Positions 7,986-16,581 of a stretch of DNA of 42,696 bases are shown here, piece by piece. Positions within the stretch are counted from its first letter, which is position 1, and each line of letters starts with the position of its first letter. A program made the position numbers and the translations under genes. The notes beneath the pieces are model-generated. The model did not search any database. It worked only from the letters and a program-made list of their open reading frames with translations, and was not told where the DNA came from. Source of the stretch: Plectonema cf. radiosum LEGE 06105 (GTDB lineage: Bacteria > Cyanobacteriota > Cyanobacteriia > Cyanobacteriales > Nostocaceae); NCBI RefSeq assembly GCF_015207665.1, contig NZ_JADEWL010000052.1, forward strand, positions 1 through 42,696, written 5' to 3'.

Positions 7986-8387
7986 TTGAACACTGATGCA
8001 GCAATCTTTCTTACAAATGCTTCCCGTGCTTTAACACAAGGAGAACGCGCTTTACTGCATGAGTTGAAAACTCAACTTAATCGTGGAGATAATTCAAAAC
8101 CAGCGGATAATCTTTTTATTATCGGTAACTTTATGGATTTAGTGCGTACCGAAAAAGGACGCACACAGGTGAAACAACGAATTGAAAAGTTTGTACAAGG
8201 TGATAATCCCATAATTACAGGTGAAAATCGCGTTCATTTTATTTCTGTACAAGCAACTTTAGACGCAATTAAAAATGGAGTCGAAGATGAGTATTTAAAA
8301 ACTTTTAGTCATTTTATAAAGTCACTATCGTACTTTTTGACTTTGGAACGTTGCTTCCCCACGGGTGGTAGCGATTTCAGCAGTTAG
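7986..8387 (+). pseudogene. Internal fragment of a dynamin-like GTPase
   Basis: The open frame from about 7986 encodes DAAIFLTNASRALTQGERAL, then NLFIIGNFMDLVRTEKG and RVHFISVQATLDAIKNG. This corresponds to the second half of the GTPase domain of bacterial dynamin-like proteins, where the N-MD segment sits in place of the usual G4 nucleotide-base motif. The P-loop, switch regions and all of the stalk and membrane-binding part are absent. The frame has only a TTG start, no ribosome site, and a non-family tail after FLTLER. It is therefore a fragment of a much longer gene (usually 600 residues or more) and very unlikely to hydrolyse GTP. Confidence 0.65.
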
Positions 8388-8580
8388 GGGGAAGATAACG
8401 GATAAATTATTGTAGCGGAATTCGTAATTCGTAATATTTCCCTCCGGGAGACGCTACGTGAACGTAATTCACAATTAATTCGGGTATCAACGGTTCAACC
8501 CTTCGACACTCCCTACTCCCTTTATTACAAGTGTTTAACCGGACATGATATTACTCTATAAACATCTTTGTTAACTTTAT
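8388..8580. other. Repeat-rich spacer after the dynamin fragment
   Basis: About 190 bases with no gene. It has repeat-like pieces including GTAATTCGTAAT, CCTCCGGGAGACGCTACG and CCGGACATGATA (8539-8550). The last of these recurs in reverse complement at 18522-18533. The region separates the fragment from the end of the histidine kinase gene. Confidence 0.5.
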
Positions 8581-9879
8581 CTATTTTGTATGAGTAATGG
8601 GAATTTCAATGAAAAATGTTGTCCCTTCCATAAGAATAGAATCAAAATATAATTTACCACCGTGCTTATCTGTAACTATTTCATAGCTAATAGATAAACC
8701 CAAACCAGTACCTTTACCCACTTGTTTCGTCGTGAAAAATGGGTCAAATATTTTAGAATGTATTTCTGGAGGAATTCCGCAAGCGTTATCAGCAATCATA
8801 ATTTTTATATAATTATGGTCAACTTTTTGAGTAGAAATTGTAATCTGATTATAAATATTTTTGTGATTATCTGGTTTTTCTTCAAAAGCATCGATAGCAT
8901 TGGCAATAATATTCATCAATACTTGATTTAACTGACTGGGATAACATTCCACAAGAGGAATATCACCATAATCTTTAACTATTTGAATTTCATTATCTTG
9001 GGATGTTGTTTTTAACTTATTTCCTAAAATCATCAAAGTACTATCAATCCCTTGATGAATATCAACTTTCTTAAATTCAGCTTCATCCAAACGAGAAAAA
9101 TTACGCAGCGATAAAACTATTTTATAAATACGTTCGGTTCCTACCTCCATAGAATCAAGTAATTTCATAAAATCTTCTTTAATAAAATCAAAATCAATTT
9201 CTGCAATTTTATTTTGAATTTCTTGAGAAGGTTGGGGATAATTGTGTTGATAAAGTTCTAATAATTCGACAAAATCATCAGCGTATTCTCTAGCAGGAAC
9301 AAGATTACTGTAAACAAAGCTCACAGGATTATTGATTTCATGAGCAACTCCAGCTACCATTTGTCCTAAACCTGACATCTTTTCGCTATGAATCATTTTA
9401 GCTTGAGTACGCTGAAGTTCTAATAATGTTGTTTCTAGCTGTTGAGTTTGTAAATTTAACTTTTGTTCTATTTCTTTGCGTTCAATAATTTCTGTTTCTA
9501 AAGCTATATTTAAAGCTTCAAGTTTTGGAACATTAGGAATAGCTAATAATTTTGGACTTAACCAAAAAAGTAATATTGCCGTAGATAAAGATATTACCGC
9601 AGTAGAAGCTTTTAACCAACCAGAAACCCAATAATTAGGATGCCATAAAGTCCAAACTTCCGCCAAATGGGTAAAACCACATAAAATAATAAAAGCACTA
9701 AAACATAGAAATATCCAATCAAAAGGAATATCTTCTCGTCTGTGAACTATACAAACAAGCATAATCGGAATTATAAAATAAGCCAATGCAATCAGAGAAT
9801 CTGAAATTAGATGTAGCGAAACCAATCCAGTTTTCCATAGATAACAATGTCCGTGAGGAATAAAAATCGTAGACAGCAT
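8581..9879 (-). CDS. Sensor histidine kinase with ethylene-receptor (ETR1)-type membrane domain
   Basis: A 432-residue kinase. Residues about 24-110 form three membrane helices that align closely with the ethylene-binding domain of plant ETR1: SDSLIALAYFIIP and AFIILCGFTHLAEVWTLW. D27, Y34, P38, I64, C67 and H71 correspond to ETR1 D25, Y32, P36, I62, C65 and H69, including the two copper ligands. A coiled coil (about 119-160) leads to a HisKA domain with the phosphorylated H180 in GVAHEINNPVSF. It is followed by an HATPase_c domain with the N box (NIIANAIDAF), DNACGIPPE, FDPFFTTKQVGKGTGLGLS. The GAF domain of plant receptors is absent. No response regulator gene is adjacent. Such kinases occur in other cyanobacteria, where one Synechocystis member binds ethylene; ligand binding here is inferred from conserved residues. 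Confidence 0.85.
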   Translation of the reverse strand: MLSTIFIPHGHCYLWKTGLVSLHLISDSLIALAYFIIPIMLVCIVHRREDIPFDWIFLCFSAFIILCGFTHLAEVWTLWHPNYWVSGWLKASTAVISLSTAILLFWLSPKLLAIPNVPKLEALNIALETEIIERKEIEQKLNLQTQQLETTLLELQRTQAKMIHSEKMSGLGQMVAGVAHEINNPVSFVYSNLVPAREYADDFVELLELYQHNYPQPSQEIQNKIAEIDFDFIKEDFMKLLDSMEVGTERIYKIVLSLRNFSRLDEAEFKKVDIHQGIDSTLMILGNKLKTTSQDNEIQIVKDYGDIPLVECYPSQLNQVLMNIIANAIDAFEEKPDNHKNIYNQITISTQKVDHNYIKIMIADNACGIPPEIHSKIFDPFFTTKQVGKGTGLGLSISYEIVTDKHGGKLYFDSILMEGTTFFIEIPITHTK

Positions 9880-10119
9880 ATTATAAAGAATACATTTTTT
9901 CCAGTTTAACTTGAAAAATCTGGAAAAGTAAGGAGATTGTATACGTATTCTTTGATTACCTCGACAATCGTCTTTTAATTAATATGGTATGTGTACAGGA
10001 CTCAATGTGAAAAATTGAAAAAAAATCAGTATATCTAACTATTGCCTCTTCCCTATTCCCTATTTCCTATCCTCTGAATATTTGATATATATCAAAATTC
10101 AATTCCTTCTAGAACAACT

Positions 10120-11253
10120 TCAATCCTTAGCTACTTTGATCACAAAAGTTACCAACCATGGACCAAAAGCAATAATAATTAACATTCGTGTTAACTGCAT
10201 CGCTAATACTAAACCAGTATCACCACCCAACTGCATCACAGTCGCAACCATTGCTTCTAATCCTCCTGGAGTAAACCCTAATAAAGAGGTAATAGTATCA
10301 ACTTGGGTAAATACATGAAACGAGTAACCAACACCAAGACATAAAATAATCAAGGAAACTACTAAAGCAATTTGAATTAATACCGCTTTCAATAATTTAT
10401 TTGCAGTTTTAATATCAAATTTAAACCCAATCGAAATACCTACAAATAATAATCCCATAGCGAACAACCATTGAGGAACCTGTAATTGATCGGGTAAACT
10501 CCAAAATACTCCCAACGCCACTAATAATGTGCCTAAAAAACCTGATGCAGGCAAATTTAACCGATTTCCTCCCCACATCCCCACAACACAACACAAACCT
10601 AATATCGCTAAATTCAACCACATCGGAAACGAATGATTATTTGCTGTTGTCATCGCGATCGCTGTTGTCACAGAATTATTCAAATCAGCAGGGAAAAACA
10701 AACCAGCCGCACTTGGTATCAGTAAAACTACTATGAGCAAACGTAAATATTGGAACAAAGCCACTGCTACCGCATCCGCTCCCATTTCCTCGGCAATGGG
10801 AACAATACTAGAAGCAACACCGGGAATAAAAGCGACAAAACCTGTAACTTTATCTATTCCAGACCATCGAGATAATAAATATCCATGAAACAAACTCAAA
10901 CTACCAGAAATTAACACGCACAAGAGCAATGGTACTGCATAAGTTGCAGCAAAATTTATTGTTTCCCAAGAAAAACGTACCGCAGTTCCCAGGGCAATAA
11001 ATGCTTTACCAAAAGAAATAAAAATCTTTGGTAATGGTTGGGGATTACCTCGGATACTTGAATAAACCATTCCTCCAATCATCGAACCTAACAACCAACC
11101 GACAGGAATTTGCAACCAATTAAATACAAAACCAGCAGCAATTCCTATAGTTAATTGAAAGATAATAGTAATTATTTGGGGTACATAGGAAGTGAATTTA
11201 TCTTGCCATTCATTAAAATCATCTTTTTCTAAAAATAAAATTTTATCAATCAC
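10120..11253 (-). CDS. AbrB-family integral membrane protein (AbrB duplication, putative transporter)
   Basis: A highly hydrophobic 377-residue protein with about ten membrane segments and the internally duplicated AbrB-membrane (COG3180) layout. The first half has LQIPVGWLLGSMIGGMVYSS and FVAFIPGVASSIVPIAEEMG; the second has LNLPASGFLGTLLVALG and LLGFTPGGLEAMVATVMQLG. The repeated PGG/PG-(x)n-E segments are typical. The family is often labelled ammonia monooxygenase or AbrB regulator in databases, but it is an integral membrane protein of unknown substrate, unrelated to the DNA-binding AbrB. The only available start is GTG 11253. No co-transcribed partner is obvious. Confidence 0.8.
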   Translation of the reverse strand: MIDKILFLEKDDFNEWQDKFTSYVPQIITIIFQLTIGIAAGFVFNWLQIPVGWLLGSMIGGMVYSSIRGNPQPLPKIFISFGKAFIALGTAVRFSWETINFAATYAVPLLLCVLISGSLSLFHGYLLSRWSGIDKVTGFVAFIPGVASSIVPIAEEMGADAVAVALFQYLRLLIVVLLIPSAAGLFFPADLNNSVTTAIAMTTANNHSFPMWLNLAILGLCCVVGMWGGNRLNLPASGFLGTLLVALGVFWSLPDQLQVPQWLFAMGLLFVGISIGFKFDIKTANKLLKAVLIQIALVVSLIILCLGVGYSFHVFTQVDTITSLLGFTPGGLEAMVATVMQLGGDTGLVLAMQLTRMLIIIAFGPWLVTFVIKVAKD

Positions 11254-11464
11254 AAAGCAATGTATATAAATATATATTATTTTTAATAGAGAGATGTTAA
11301 AAATTATCGTTATGAATAGGGAATAGGGTTGGGGGAAAATTTTTATAACTGAGTGGTAATTATATAAATAATCAAGGCTTAACTACTTAAGAGTTTCCTA
11401 GCCTTTACAAATTGTTTAAAAATTAATTAAAAATTAAACAGTATTCCTATATTGAATTAACAAA
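11254..11464. other. AT-rich intergenic region
   Basis: About 210 very AT-rich bases upstream of the AbrB-family gene and downstream of xisI. They presumably hold the AbrB-gene promoter. No RNA gene, repeat family or clear terminator was seen. Confidence 0.4.
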
Positions 11465-11800
11465 TTATCCCACAGCAAATTCTGTAAATTGTCGCTTAAA
11501 AGGAGAATGAAAAGCTAGGACAATATCTTGTTTAGGGACTCTTCGCTGTACTAATTCATTCGCAACACCATCTTCAGTTCCATCATGCTGTATCCAAATT
11601 TTATTATCTTTAATATCGAGATGAATTACACATCCATATATTCTGCGTTGATTAGACCAACCTACATGAATTAGTTGATAATGATTTCTTTCTGTATCAA
11701 AAACAATTTGTGGTTCTACATCTTCATTGCTTGATTTTATCGCACCATGTTCTCGTAGAATATCTTGAATTATTTGCCGATATTTATCTAGCTTTTCCAT
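11465..11800 (-). CDS. xisI: XisI, fdxN-element excision controlling factor family protein
   Basis: The 111-residue product matches XisI over its full length: YRQIIQDILREH, IVFDTERNHYQLIHVGW, RIYGCVIHLDIKDNKIWIQ, DGTEDGVANELV, and PKQDIVLAFHSPFKRQFTEF at the end. XisH and XisI were found in Anabaena, where both are needed, together with the recombinase XisF, for excision of the fdxN element during heterocyst differentiation. Many filamentous cyanobacteria carry extra xisH/xisI pairs of unknown role. The ATG at 11800 lies inside the 3' end of xisH (stop 11790-11788), so the pair overlaps by 13 bases. The gene itself is intact, but its partner is frameshifted and no xisF-type recombinase is present in the window. 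Confidence 0.9.
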   Translation of the reverse strand: MEKLDKYRQIIQDILREHGAIKSSNEDVEPQIVFDTERNHYQLIHVGWSNQRRIYGCVIHLDIKDNKIWIQHDGTEDGVANELVQRRVPKQDIVLAFHSPFKRQFTEFAVG

Positions 11801-12208
11801 TTCACAATTACCTTTTTTATAGGGTCATATATAATTAATTTTACTTGATAGCGCTCTATCAAAAGTCTTGGCAATTCTAAACTAAAAAACGAGCGATAAG
11901 TATCGAATGGAATTGCTAAATAGAGTATTCTTTCTGGCTGCTCTTCTTCTAAAGCCATCTGATACTTCAAAAATTGCCCTAAAGCCGTACTAAATTCTGT
12001 TGTTGCAGAAGTTCCAACAAAACTTTTGATTTCGACAGCTATCTTTTCTTCATTTTTTTGCGCGGCTATAATTCTATCCACACCTAAATCAATGTATAAT
12101 TCTAACCCACCGAAACGTAAGTAAAAAAAGTGGGTCATGTGTAATCCTCCATCCCTCTTTTTCTAAAGCAGATTTTACAACTTCATGAAAAATATCCTTT
12201 GCAGGCAT
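11788..12208 (-). pseudogene. xisH: XisH, fdxN-element excision controlling factor family, frameshifted in a 7-T run
   Basis: ATG 12208-12206 begins a good XisH N-terminus (MPAKDIFHEVVKSALEKEG, then WRITHDPL). At a run of seven T on the coding strand (12129-12123) the frame changes: the expected HDPLFYLRFGG is obtained only if the run has six T. Beyond it, the frame used from 12138 gives the rest of XisH: LRFGGLELYIDLGVDRIIAA, KIAVEIKSFVG, TEFSTALGQFLKYQMALE and PERILYLAIPFDTY. The D and E-x-K residues (YIDLG, AVEIK) fit the predicted PD-(D/E)xK nuclease fold. The fragment starting at 12138 lacks the first helix, so it is probably inactive unless the frame is restored. A slippage switch or a sequencing error in the homopolymer are alternatives to true decay. 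Confidence 0.82.
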
Positions 12209-12501
12209 AATTATACTATTAATTAGCAGACAATATGATTATAAATAAATTTCAATCATAAACTAGACAATCTTAAATTCCCTTGACCTTCCAAGCTTCC
12301 ATCAAAAACCTATCCTTCCACAGGAGAATCGATAATATGCTATTGATAATCAAGTTAAAAATAATCTGTTGACACTTGTATTTATTCAGATTCACAGACT
12401 TGAAATTTTCCCTTGAATTTTTATCCTTCACACGCAAACTGTTAACTGTTCCCTACTACCTACTCCCTTTTCATTCGTATAAGCGATATTTATTACCTAA
12501 A

Positions 12502-13527
12502 ATGGCTAATCAACAAAAAGCTGAAATTCAAGGTATTTATGAGGTTTGTATTGGCGTTATAGATGCAATATCGGCAATTCAATACTGGCAAAAATTCGGT
12601 TATCACATCGGTGATACTGGTGAATTAACTGCCACTGATTCTGATAAATTATACGGCATAAATTCCGCATTACGTTCAATTCGGCTTTTTCACCAAAATT
12701 CCGATCATGGTTTAATTCGTTTAATGACTTGGGAAAAACCAATTAATCAAGGTTTGGGTATCACTTCGATGAAAGTCAAAGGCAATCGTTGGGCTACTAC
12801 TTTAACGAATGATTGCTTAAATATTTTAAATCATATTGAATCAGCAAAAGCTGCTGGTGAAACTATTAAATACACTAATCCCTCTTGGGAAGTAATCTAC
12901 AACAAAGAAAGAAAAATCCGTCCTTTTATAGATGAAATTGTAGGTGTAAGAGAAATGTTGTTGCTCCAACCTTTAACTCGACAAGTTTTATTTCAAAGAT
13001 TCGGCTATAATTTACCTAATTACGGAAATGTTAACCAAAATTCAGCTTTCAAAACCAGTCAATTTACTCATATGGGAATAATAGTTCAAGATGATAGTAA
13101 AGAGATTTTAAACTTTTATGAGGAAGCCTTGGGTTTATTACGGGTTCGTGATGATGTAGAAACTAGTTACGAATCTTCTGTAGCAGGTAGAGAAATCTTT
13201 GATTTAGAACCTGGTGAAAAATTTATTGTCACAGCTTTTGACGAACCACGTTCTTCTACAACTGATTTATTCGCAGCACGTTCTGGTAGACTTTATATTA
13301 TCCGCTTTCCTGAATTTATTCAACTAAAAAATGAATTTGAGAAAGCACAACCGGGATGTTTGGGAATGTGTTTGTATACTTACCGTGTATCTTTCATAGA
13401 AGATTATTTGAAAGCGATTCAATCAAGTTCTGCAAAAAATATTACAGCTATTGAGAATAATGAGTTTGGGGAAAAGAGTTTTTCTTTTACAGCACCAGAT
13501 GGTTATTTTTGGACAATTATTAGTTAA
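12502..13527 (+). CDS. VOC-fold (glyoxalase/bleomycin resistance/dioxygenase superfamily) protein
   Basis: About 341 residues with two vicinal-oxygen-chelate modules. The N-terminal one covers about residues 10-120 (GIYEVCIGVIDAISAIQYWQ, SIRLFHQ, LIRLMTWEK). The C-terminal one covers about 185-341 (FTHMGIIVQDDSKEILNFYE with EEALGLL, GRLYIIRFPE, and the closing FTAPDGYFWTII). The paired beta-alpha-beta-beta-beta units could form one metal site, and E or H ligands are plausible (THMG). The substrate is unknown. The frame is open 42 codons upstream to 12376, but that stretch overlaps a CTACTCCC-type spacer repeat and is not family-like, so the ATG at 12502 (MANQQKAEIQG) is preferred. No linked pathway genes are present. 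Confidence 0.75.
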   Translation: MANQQKAEIQGIYEVCIGVIDAISAIQYWQKFGYHIGDTGELTATDSDKLYGINSALRSIRLFHQNSDHGLIRLMTWEKPINQGLGITSMKVKGNRWATTLTNDCLNILNHIESAKAAGETIKYTNPSWEVIYNKERKIRPFIDEIVGVREMLLLQPLTRQVLFQRFGYNLPNYGNVNQNSAFKTSQFTHMGIIVQDDSKEILNFYEEALGLLRVRDDVETSYESSVAGREIFDLEPGEKFIVTAFDEPRSSTTDLFAARSGRLYIIRFPEFIQLKNEFEKAQPGCLGMCLYTYRVSFIEDYLKAIQSSSAKNITAIENNEFGEKSFSFTAPDGYFWTIIS

Positions 13528-14117
13528 TAATTCTCAATGATTGGCGATTGAATTTTGAAAGTTAATAATTTACATTTAACTTTTTTGAAATTTTACTTTA
13601 GTTAAGCTTTGAGGAAAGCAAATTTTACTATACAGGTGCTGCTGCTGGTAAATTGGGCTTGGATGAGTTTGTATAGAGCTTCGCCTACCGCTGTATAAAG
13701 CTGGAATCACAGCACCTCCTTTGTCTGTTTTCTGGGTTATGAAGCTGCAAAGGATATCCGAGGAGCAACAGTTCCTGTTTGCGGTAATATTTAAAGGAAT
13801 ATTTAAGAAGATACTTGATAAAAGCTCCTTTTTAGTGCATCATGTGCCAATTAGATATTTACCTAATTTACGAACAAACCTGAATGACACTTTATGACAT
13901 CGTTTATATAATTAAGCCGGAAACATCTAACCAACTTGAATCTCACAATGATGCTCGAATAAATCAGATAGATATACAATTGTCAGTGGTGCCTAAGTCT
14001 AATTTACACAGTTAAGGGTAGGGAAGCGAGATTAAGCAAAAATTAAATGCAAATTATTTGTTTATTTTGATTTTTATAGAACTTGTTTCTGCTTGTTATT
14101 TTCTTCAAAGCGCCACG
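13528..14117. other. Long spacer, possibly with decayed coding or structured RNA sequence
   Basis: About 590 bases without a recognisable gene. Bases 13634-13717 form a nested inverted repeat (listed separately). Short open stretches (for example 13735-13795, reading GYEAAKDIRGATVPVCG) look protein-like but are interrupted and match nothing I know. The last 200 bases are ordinary AT-rich sequence and probably contain the adenylate cyclase promoter. No tRNA cloverleaf was found. Confidence 0.45.
13634..13717. other. Nested inverted-repeat structure, candidate structured RNA or cis element
   Basis: AGGTGCTG (13634-13641) pairs with CAGCACCT (13710-13717). Inside, TATAGAGC pairs with GCTGTATA with one mismatch around a TTCGCCTACC loop. 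The two-level stem is 84 bases long, lies about 110 bases after the VOC gene, and has no T-run after it. No known riboswitch or small RNA family was recognised. Confidence 0.35.
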
Positions 14118-16457
14118 ATGAAATACCATGTACTAGAGAAAATTTTTAATAAACACAATGCACCACGCAAATTTGAAAGCTTGGAGCTAGATAGTAATTT
14201 TTTTATTTTACATCTATCTAAGCAGGTGCAAAGTTTTGCTTATTATCCTCAAGAGGTAATTTTACAACAAGATGTCCGTCTTGGATTTCCGGAGTTTGTT
14301 GGACTTGAAGATGTGATGACATCTATTATCAAAGGAGAGCAGGAATTATTTGAATTAGAAGGTATTCACCGAGTTAGTCAAGAAAAAGGTGATTTTTATA
14401 TAGATATATATATTGTCGGTGAACCTATTGAGAATAGATTAATTATTTTAATTGAAGATGTAAGCCATCGGATGCAGCTGGAGCAAAAGTTAAATCAAAG
14501 AGTCAATGAAACGAACTTGCTCTCCAGTACTTTGGTTGCTTATAAAAATTACATGGATAAGGTTATCGCGTCAATGGCAGATGCGTTGATTGTAACTAGT
14601 AAATCCGGAAAAATAAATAAGGTAAACCAAGCAACTATAGAGTTATTAGGCTATAGAGAAGAAGAATTAATCGGTAAACAGATTTCTTTAATCATAGATG
14701 ATAATCAATTATTACAAAAAGCGATTCAACAACGTTCTTTATACAAAAAATATTTTCAAAATGTAGAAGTAGTTTGTCGGACTAAATCAAAAGAAAGAAA
14801 ATTAATTGCTTTTTCTTGTTCAGTAATTAGCAAGCAAATTAATGGTGTAGAAGATATCGTTTATATTGGTCGAGATATTACTGCTAAAAAACGCCGTCAG
14901 CAGCGTAAAAGCGCTCAGTATGAAATCACAAAAATTTTATCAGAATCAATTGGTGTAAAAGAAGCAATACCGCAAATTTTGCAGACTATTTGTGAAAGTT
15001 TGGGATGGGATTTGGGAGAATTATGGACTCCGAGTCAATATTTAAATGCCAACCATAAATCTTCGAGCAATTCTGTTTTAAGATGCGTAGAAATGTGGTC
15101 ATCTCGAAGAGTTGATGTGCGCGAATTTGAAGCAGTTACTTGGCTAACAACTGTGACAAGTGGAATTGGTTTAGCGGGTAAAATCTGGGAAACTCTTTCT
15201 CCTTTATGGTGTGAAGATATAGCCAATGATGATATTTGTCCGCGATTGAATCAGGTAGAAAAAACACAACTACACGCAGCTTTCGGTTTCCCGATTTTGC
15301 GTGAAAATAAAATTTTGGGAGTGATGATTTTTTTAAGTCGAGAAGTATCCTTTAAAGATGAAGATTTGTTGCAAATGATGGTTTCTATTGGTAGTCAAAT
15401 CGCGCAGTTTCTACAACGGAAAGAAGCAGAATCAGCACTGTTAGAAAGTGAGGAAAGATATCGCGATTTATTTGAAAATGCTAATGACTTAATTCAATCG
15501 GTTAATCCTTATGGGCGTTTTTTATATGTTAATCGTGCTTGGAGGGAAACTTTAGGATATAGTAAAGCTGATGTGACAAAAATTAACGTATTTGATATTA
15601 TCCATCCCGATTTTAAACAGCGCTGTCGAGATGTTTTTTATCGCATTATCTCAATCGGTAATTTTGAACATCTTCAAGCTGCATTTTTGACCAAAAATGG
15701 TCAAACCATCTTTTTAGAAGGAAATGTTAACTGTAAAATTGTTGAAGGTAAACCAACCGCTATCCGTGCTATATTTCGCGACGTTACTGCTAGAATTTCA
15801 GCGGAAAAAGCATTGCAAAATCAACAAGAACAAACTGAACGTTTATTACTTAATATTTTACCAGTTAGCATCGCCAATCGTTTGAAACAAGGAGCCGGTA
15901 TAATCGCCGATAATTTTGACGATGTGACAGTTTTATTTGCAGATATTGTCGGTTTTACTGAAATTGCGGCTTCGCTGAGCGCTACAGCTTTAGTAAGTTT
16001 ATTAAATCAAATTTTTTCCGTATTTGACCGTCTTTCGCTAAAATATGGTTTAGAGAAAATAAAAACCATCGGTGATGCCTATATGGTTGTTGGCGGTTTA
16101 CCAACAAGAATGGATAACCATCCCCAAGCTGTTGCTTCAATGGCATTAGAAATGCAAGATGCTATGATTGTTTTTAATCAAAGAAATAATTTAAATTTTA
16201 ATATTCGCATTGGGATTCATACTGGTTCCGTCGTCGCCGGGGTAATTGGACTGCAAAAATTTACTTATGATTTATGGGGAAATACGGTAAATATTGCCAA
16301 CAGAATGGAATCTCATGGTTTAGCTGGAAAAATTCAGGTGACAGAAGATACTCATAAACGATTGTGTAAAGATTTTATTTTAGAAAAACGTGGTGAAATT
16401 TCTGTTAAAGGAAAAGGTAAAATGACTACTTATTTCTTGATTGGGAGAAGGGAATAG
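14118..16457 (+). CDS. Class III adenylate cyclase with PAS-PAS-GAF-PAS sensory domains
   Basis: A soluble cyclase of about 780 residues. Approximate order: PAS-like region 20-115, PAS 145-265 (ALIVTSKSGKINKVNQATIE, GRDITAKKR), GAF 285-440 (LCESLGWDLGELW-like, FGFPILRENKILGVM), PAS 450-565 (LFENANDLIQSVNPYGRFLY, FRDVTARI), a signalling helix (LLLNILPVSIANRLKQG), and the catalytic domain 590-775. Metal-binding D609 (LFADIVGFTE) and D653 (KTIGDAYMVV), the adenine-selecting lysine in EKIKTIGD with D718 (TYDLWGNT), and transition-state N725 and R729 (VNIANRMES) are all present, so it should make cAMP from ATP. The frame is open back to a TTG at 14058, but that adds only a hydrophobic leader; the ATG at 14118 is preferred. 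The sensed signals are unknown. Confidence 0.9.
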   Translation: MKYHVLEKIFNKHNAPRKFESLELDSNFFILHLSKQVQSFAYYPQEVILQQDVRLGFPEFVGLEDVMTSIIKGEQELFELEGIHRVSQEKGDFYIDIYIVGEPIENRLIILIEDVSHRMQLEQKLNQRVNETNLLSSTLVAYKNYMDKVIASMADALIVTSKSGKINKVNQATIELLGYREEELIGKQISLIIDDNQLLQKAIQQRSLYKKYFQNVEVVCRTKSKERKLIAFSCSVISKQINGVEDIVYIGRDITAKKRRQQRKSAQYEITKILSESIGVKEAIPQILQTICESLGWDLGELWTPSQYLNANHKSSSNSVLRCVEMWSSRRVDVREFEAVTWLTTVTSGIGLAGKIWETLSPLWCEDIANDDICPRLNQVEKTQLHAAFGFPILRENKILGVMIFLSREVSFKDEDLLQMMVSIGSQIAQFLQRKEAESALLESEERYRDLFENANDLIQSVNPYGRFLYVNRAWRETLGYSKADVTKINVFDIIHPDFKQRCRDVFYRIISIGNFEHLQAAFLTKNGQTIFLEGNVNCKIVEGKPTAIRAIFRDVTARISAEKALQNQQEQTERLLLNILPVSIANRLKQGAGIIADNFDDVTVLFADIVGFTEIAASLSATALVSLLNQIFSVFDRLSLKYGLEKIKTIGDAYMVVGGLPTRMDNHPQAVASMALEMQDAMIVFNQRNNLNFNIRIGIHTGSVVAGVIGLQKFTYDLWGNTVNIANRMESHGLAGKIQVTEDTHKRLCKDFILEKRGEISVKGKGKMTTYFLIGRRE

Positions 16458-16489
16458 TTAGGAGTTAGTACCACCGGAGTTAGGAGTTA
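16456..16489. repeat. 34-base dispersed repeat, copy 1
   Basis: A 34-base sequence made of two GTTAGGAGTTA-like units around TACCACCGG starts at the last bases of the adenylate cyclase gene. An identical copy lies at 42632-42665, just after another gene's stop. Both copies are followed by similar AT-rich then CCTTGTCC sequence. Confidence 0.85.
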
Positions 16490-16531
16490 ATAATATAAAT
16501 TTTTCCTTGTCCTCTTGTCTCCTCATCCTCT

Positions 16532-16580
16532 AATTCCCAATTCCCAATTCCCTATTCCCTATTCCCTATTCCCTATTCCC
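16532..16580. repeat. Heptanucleotide tandem repeat abutting a start codon
   Basis: Seven units of seven bases: AATTCCC three times, then TATTCCC four times. The array ends one base before the ATG at 16582, so the DUF2301 gene has no Shine-Dalgarno sequence; the space where one would be is repeat. This is the short tandemly repeated repetitive sequence type known from heterocystous cyanobacteria. Confidence 0.9.
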
Positions 16581-16581
16581 T

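Noticed and set aside
10082-10318. Plus-strand frame opposite the AbrB-family gene
   Set aside because: It runs antisense through a clear membrane-protein gene and has no family features.
11465-12208. xisH/xisI as evidence of an fdxN excision element in the window
   Set aside because: No xisF recombinase, nifD/fdxN gene or recombination site was seen; such pairs are often found alone.
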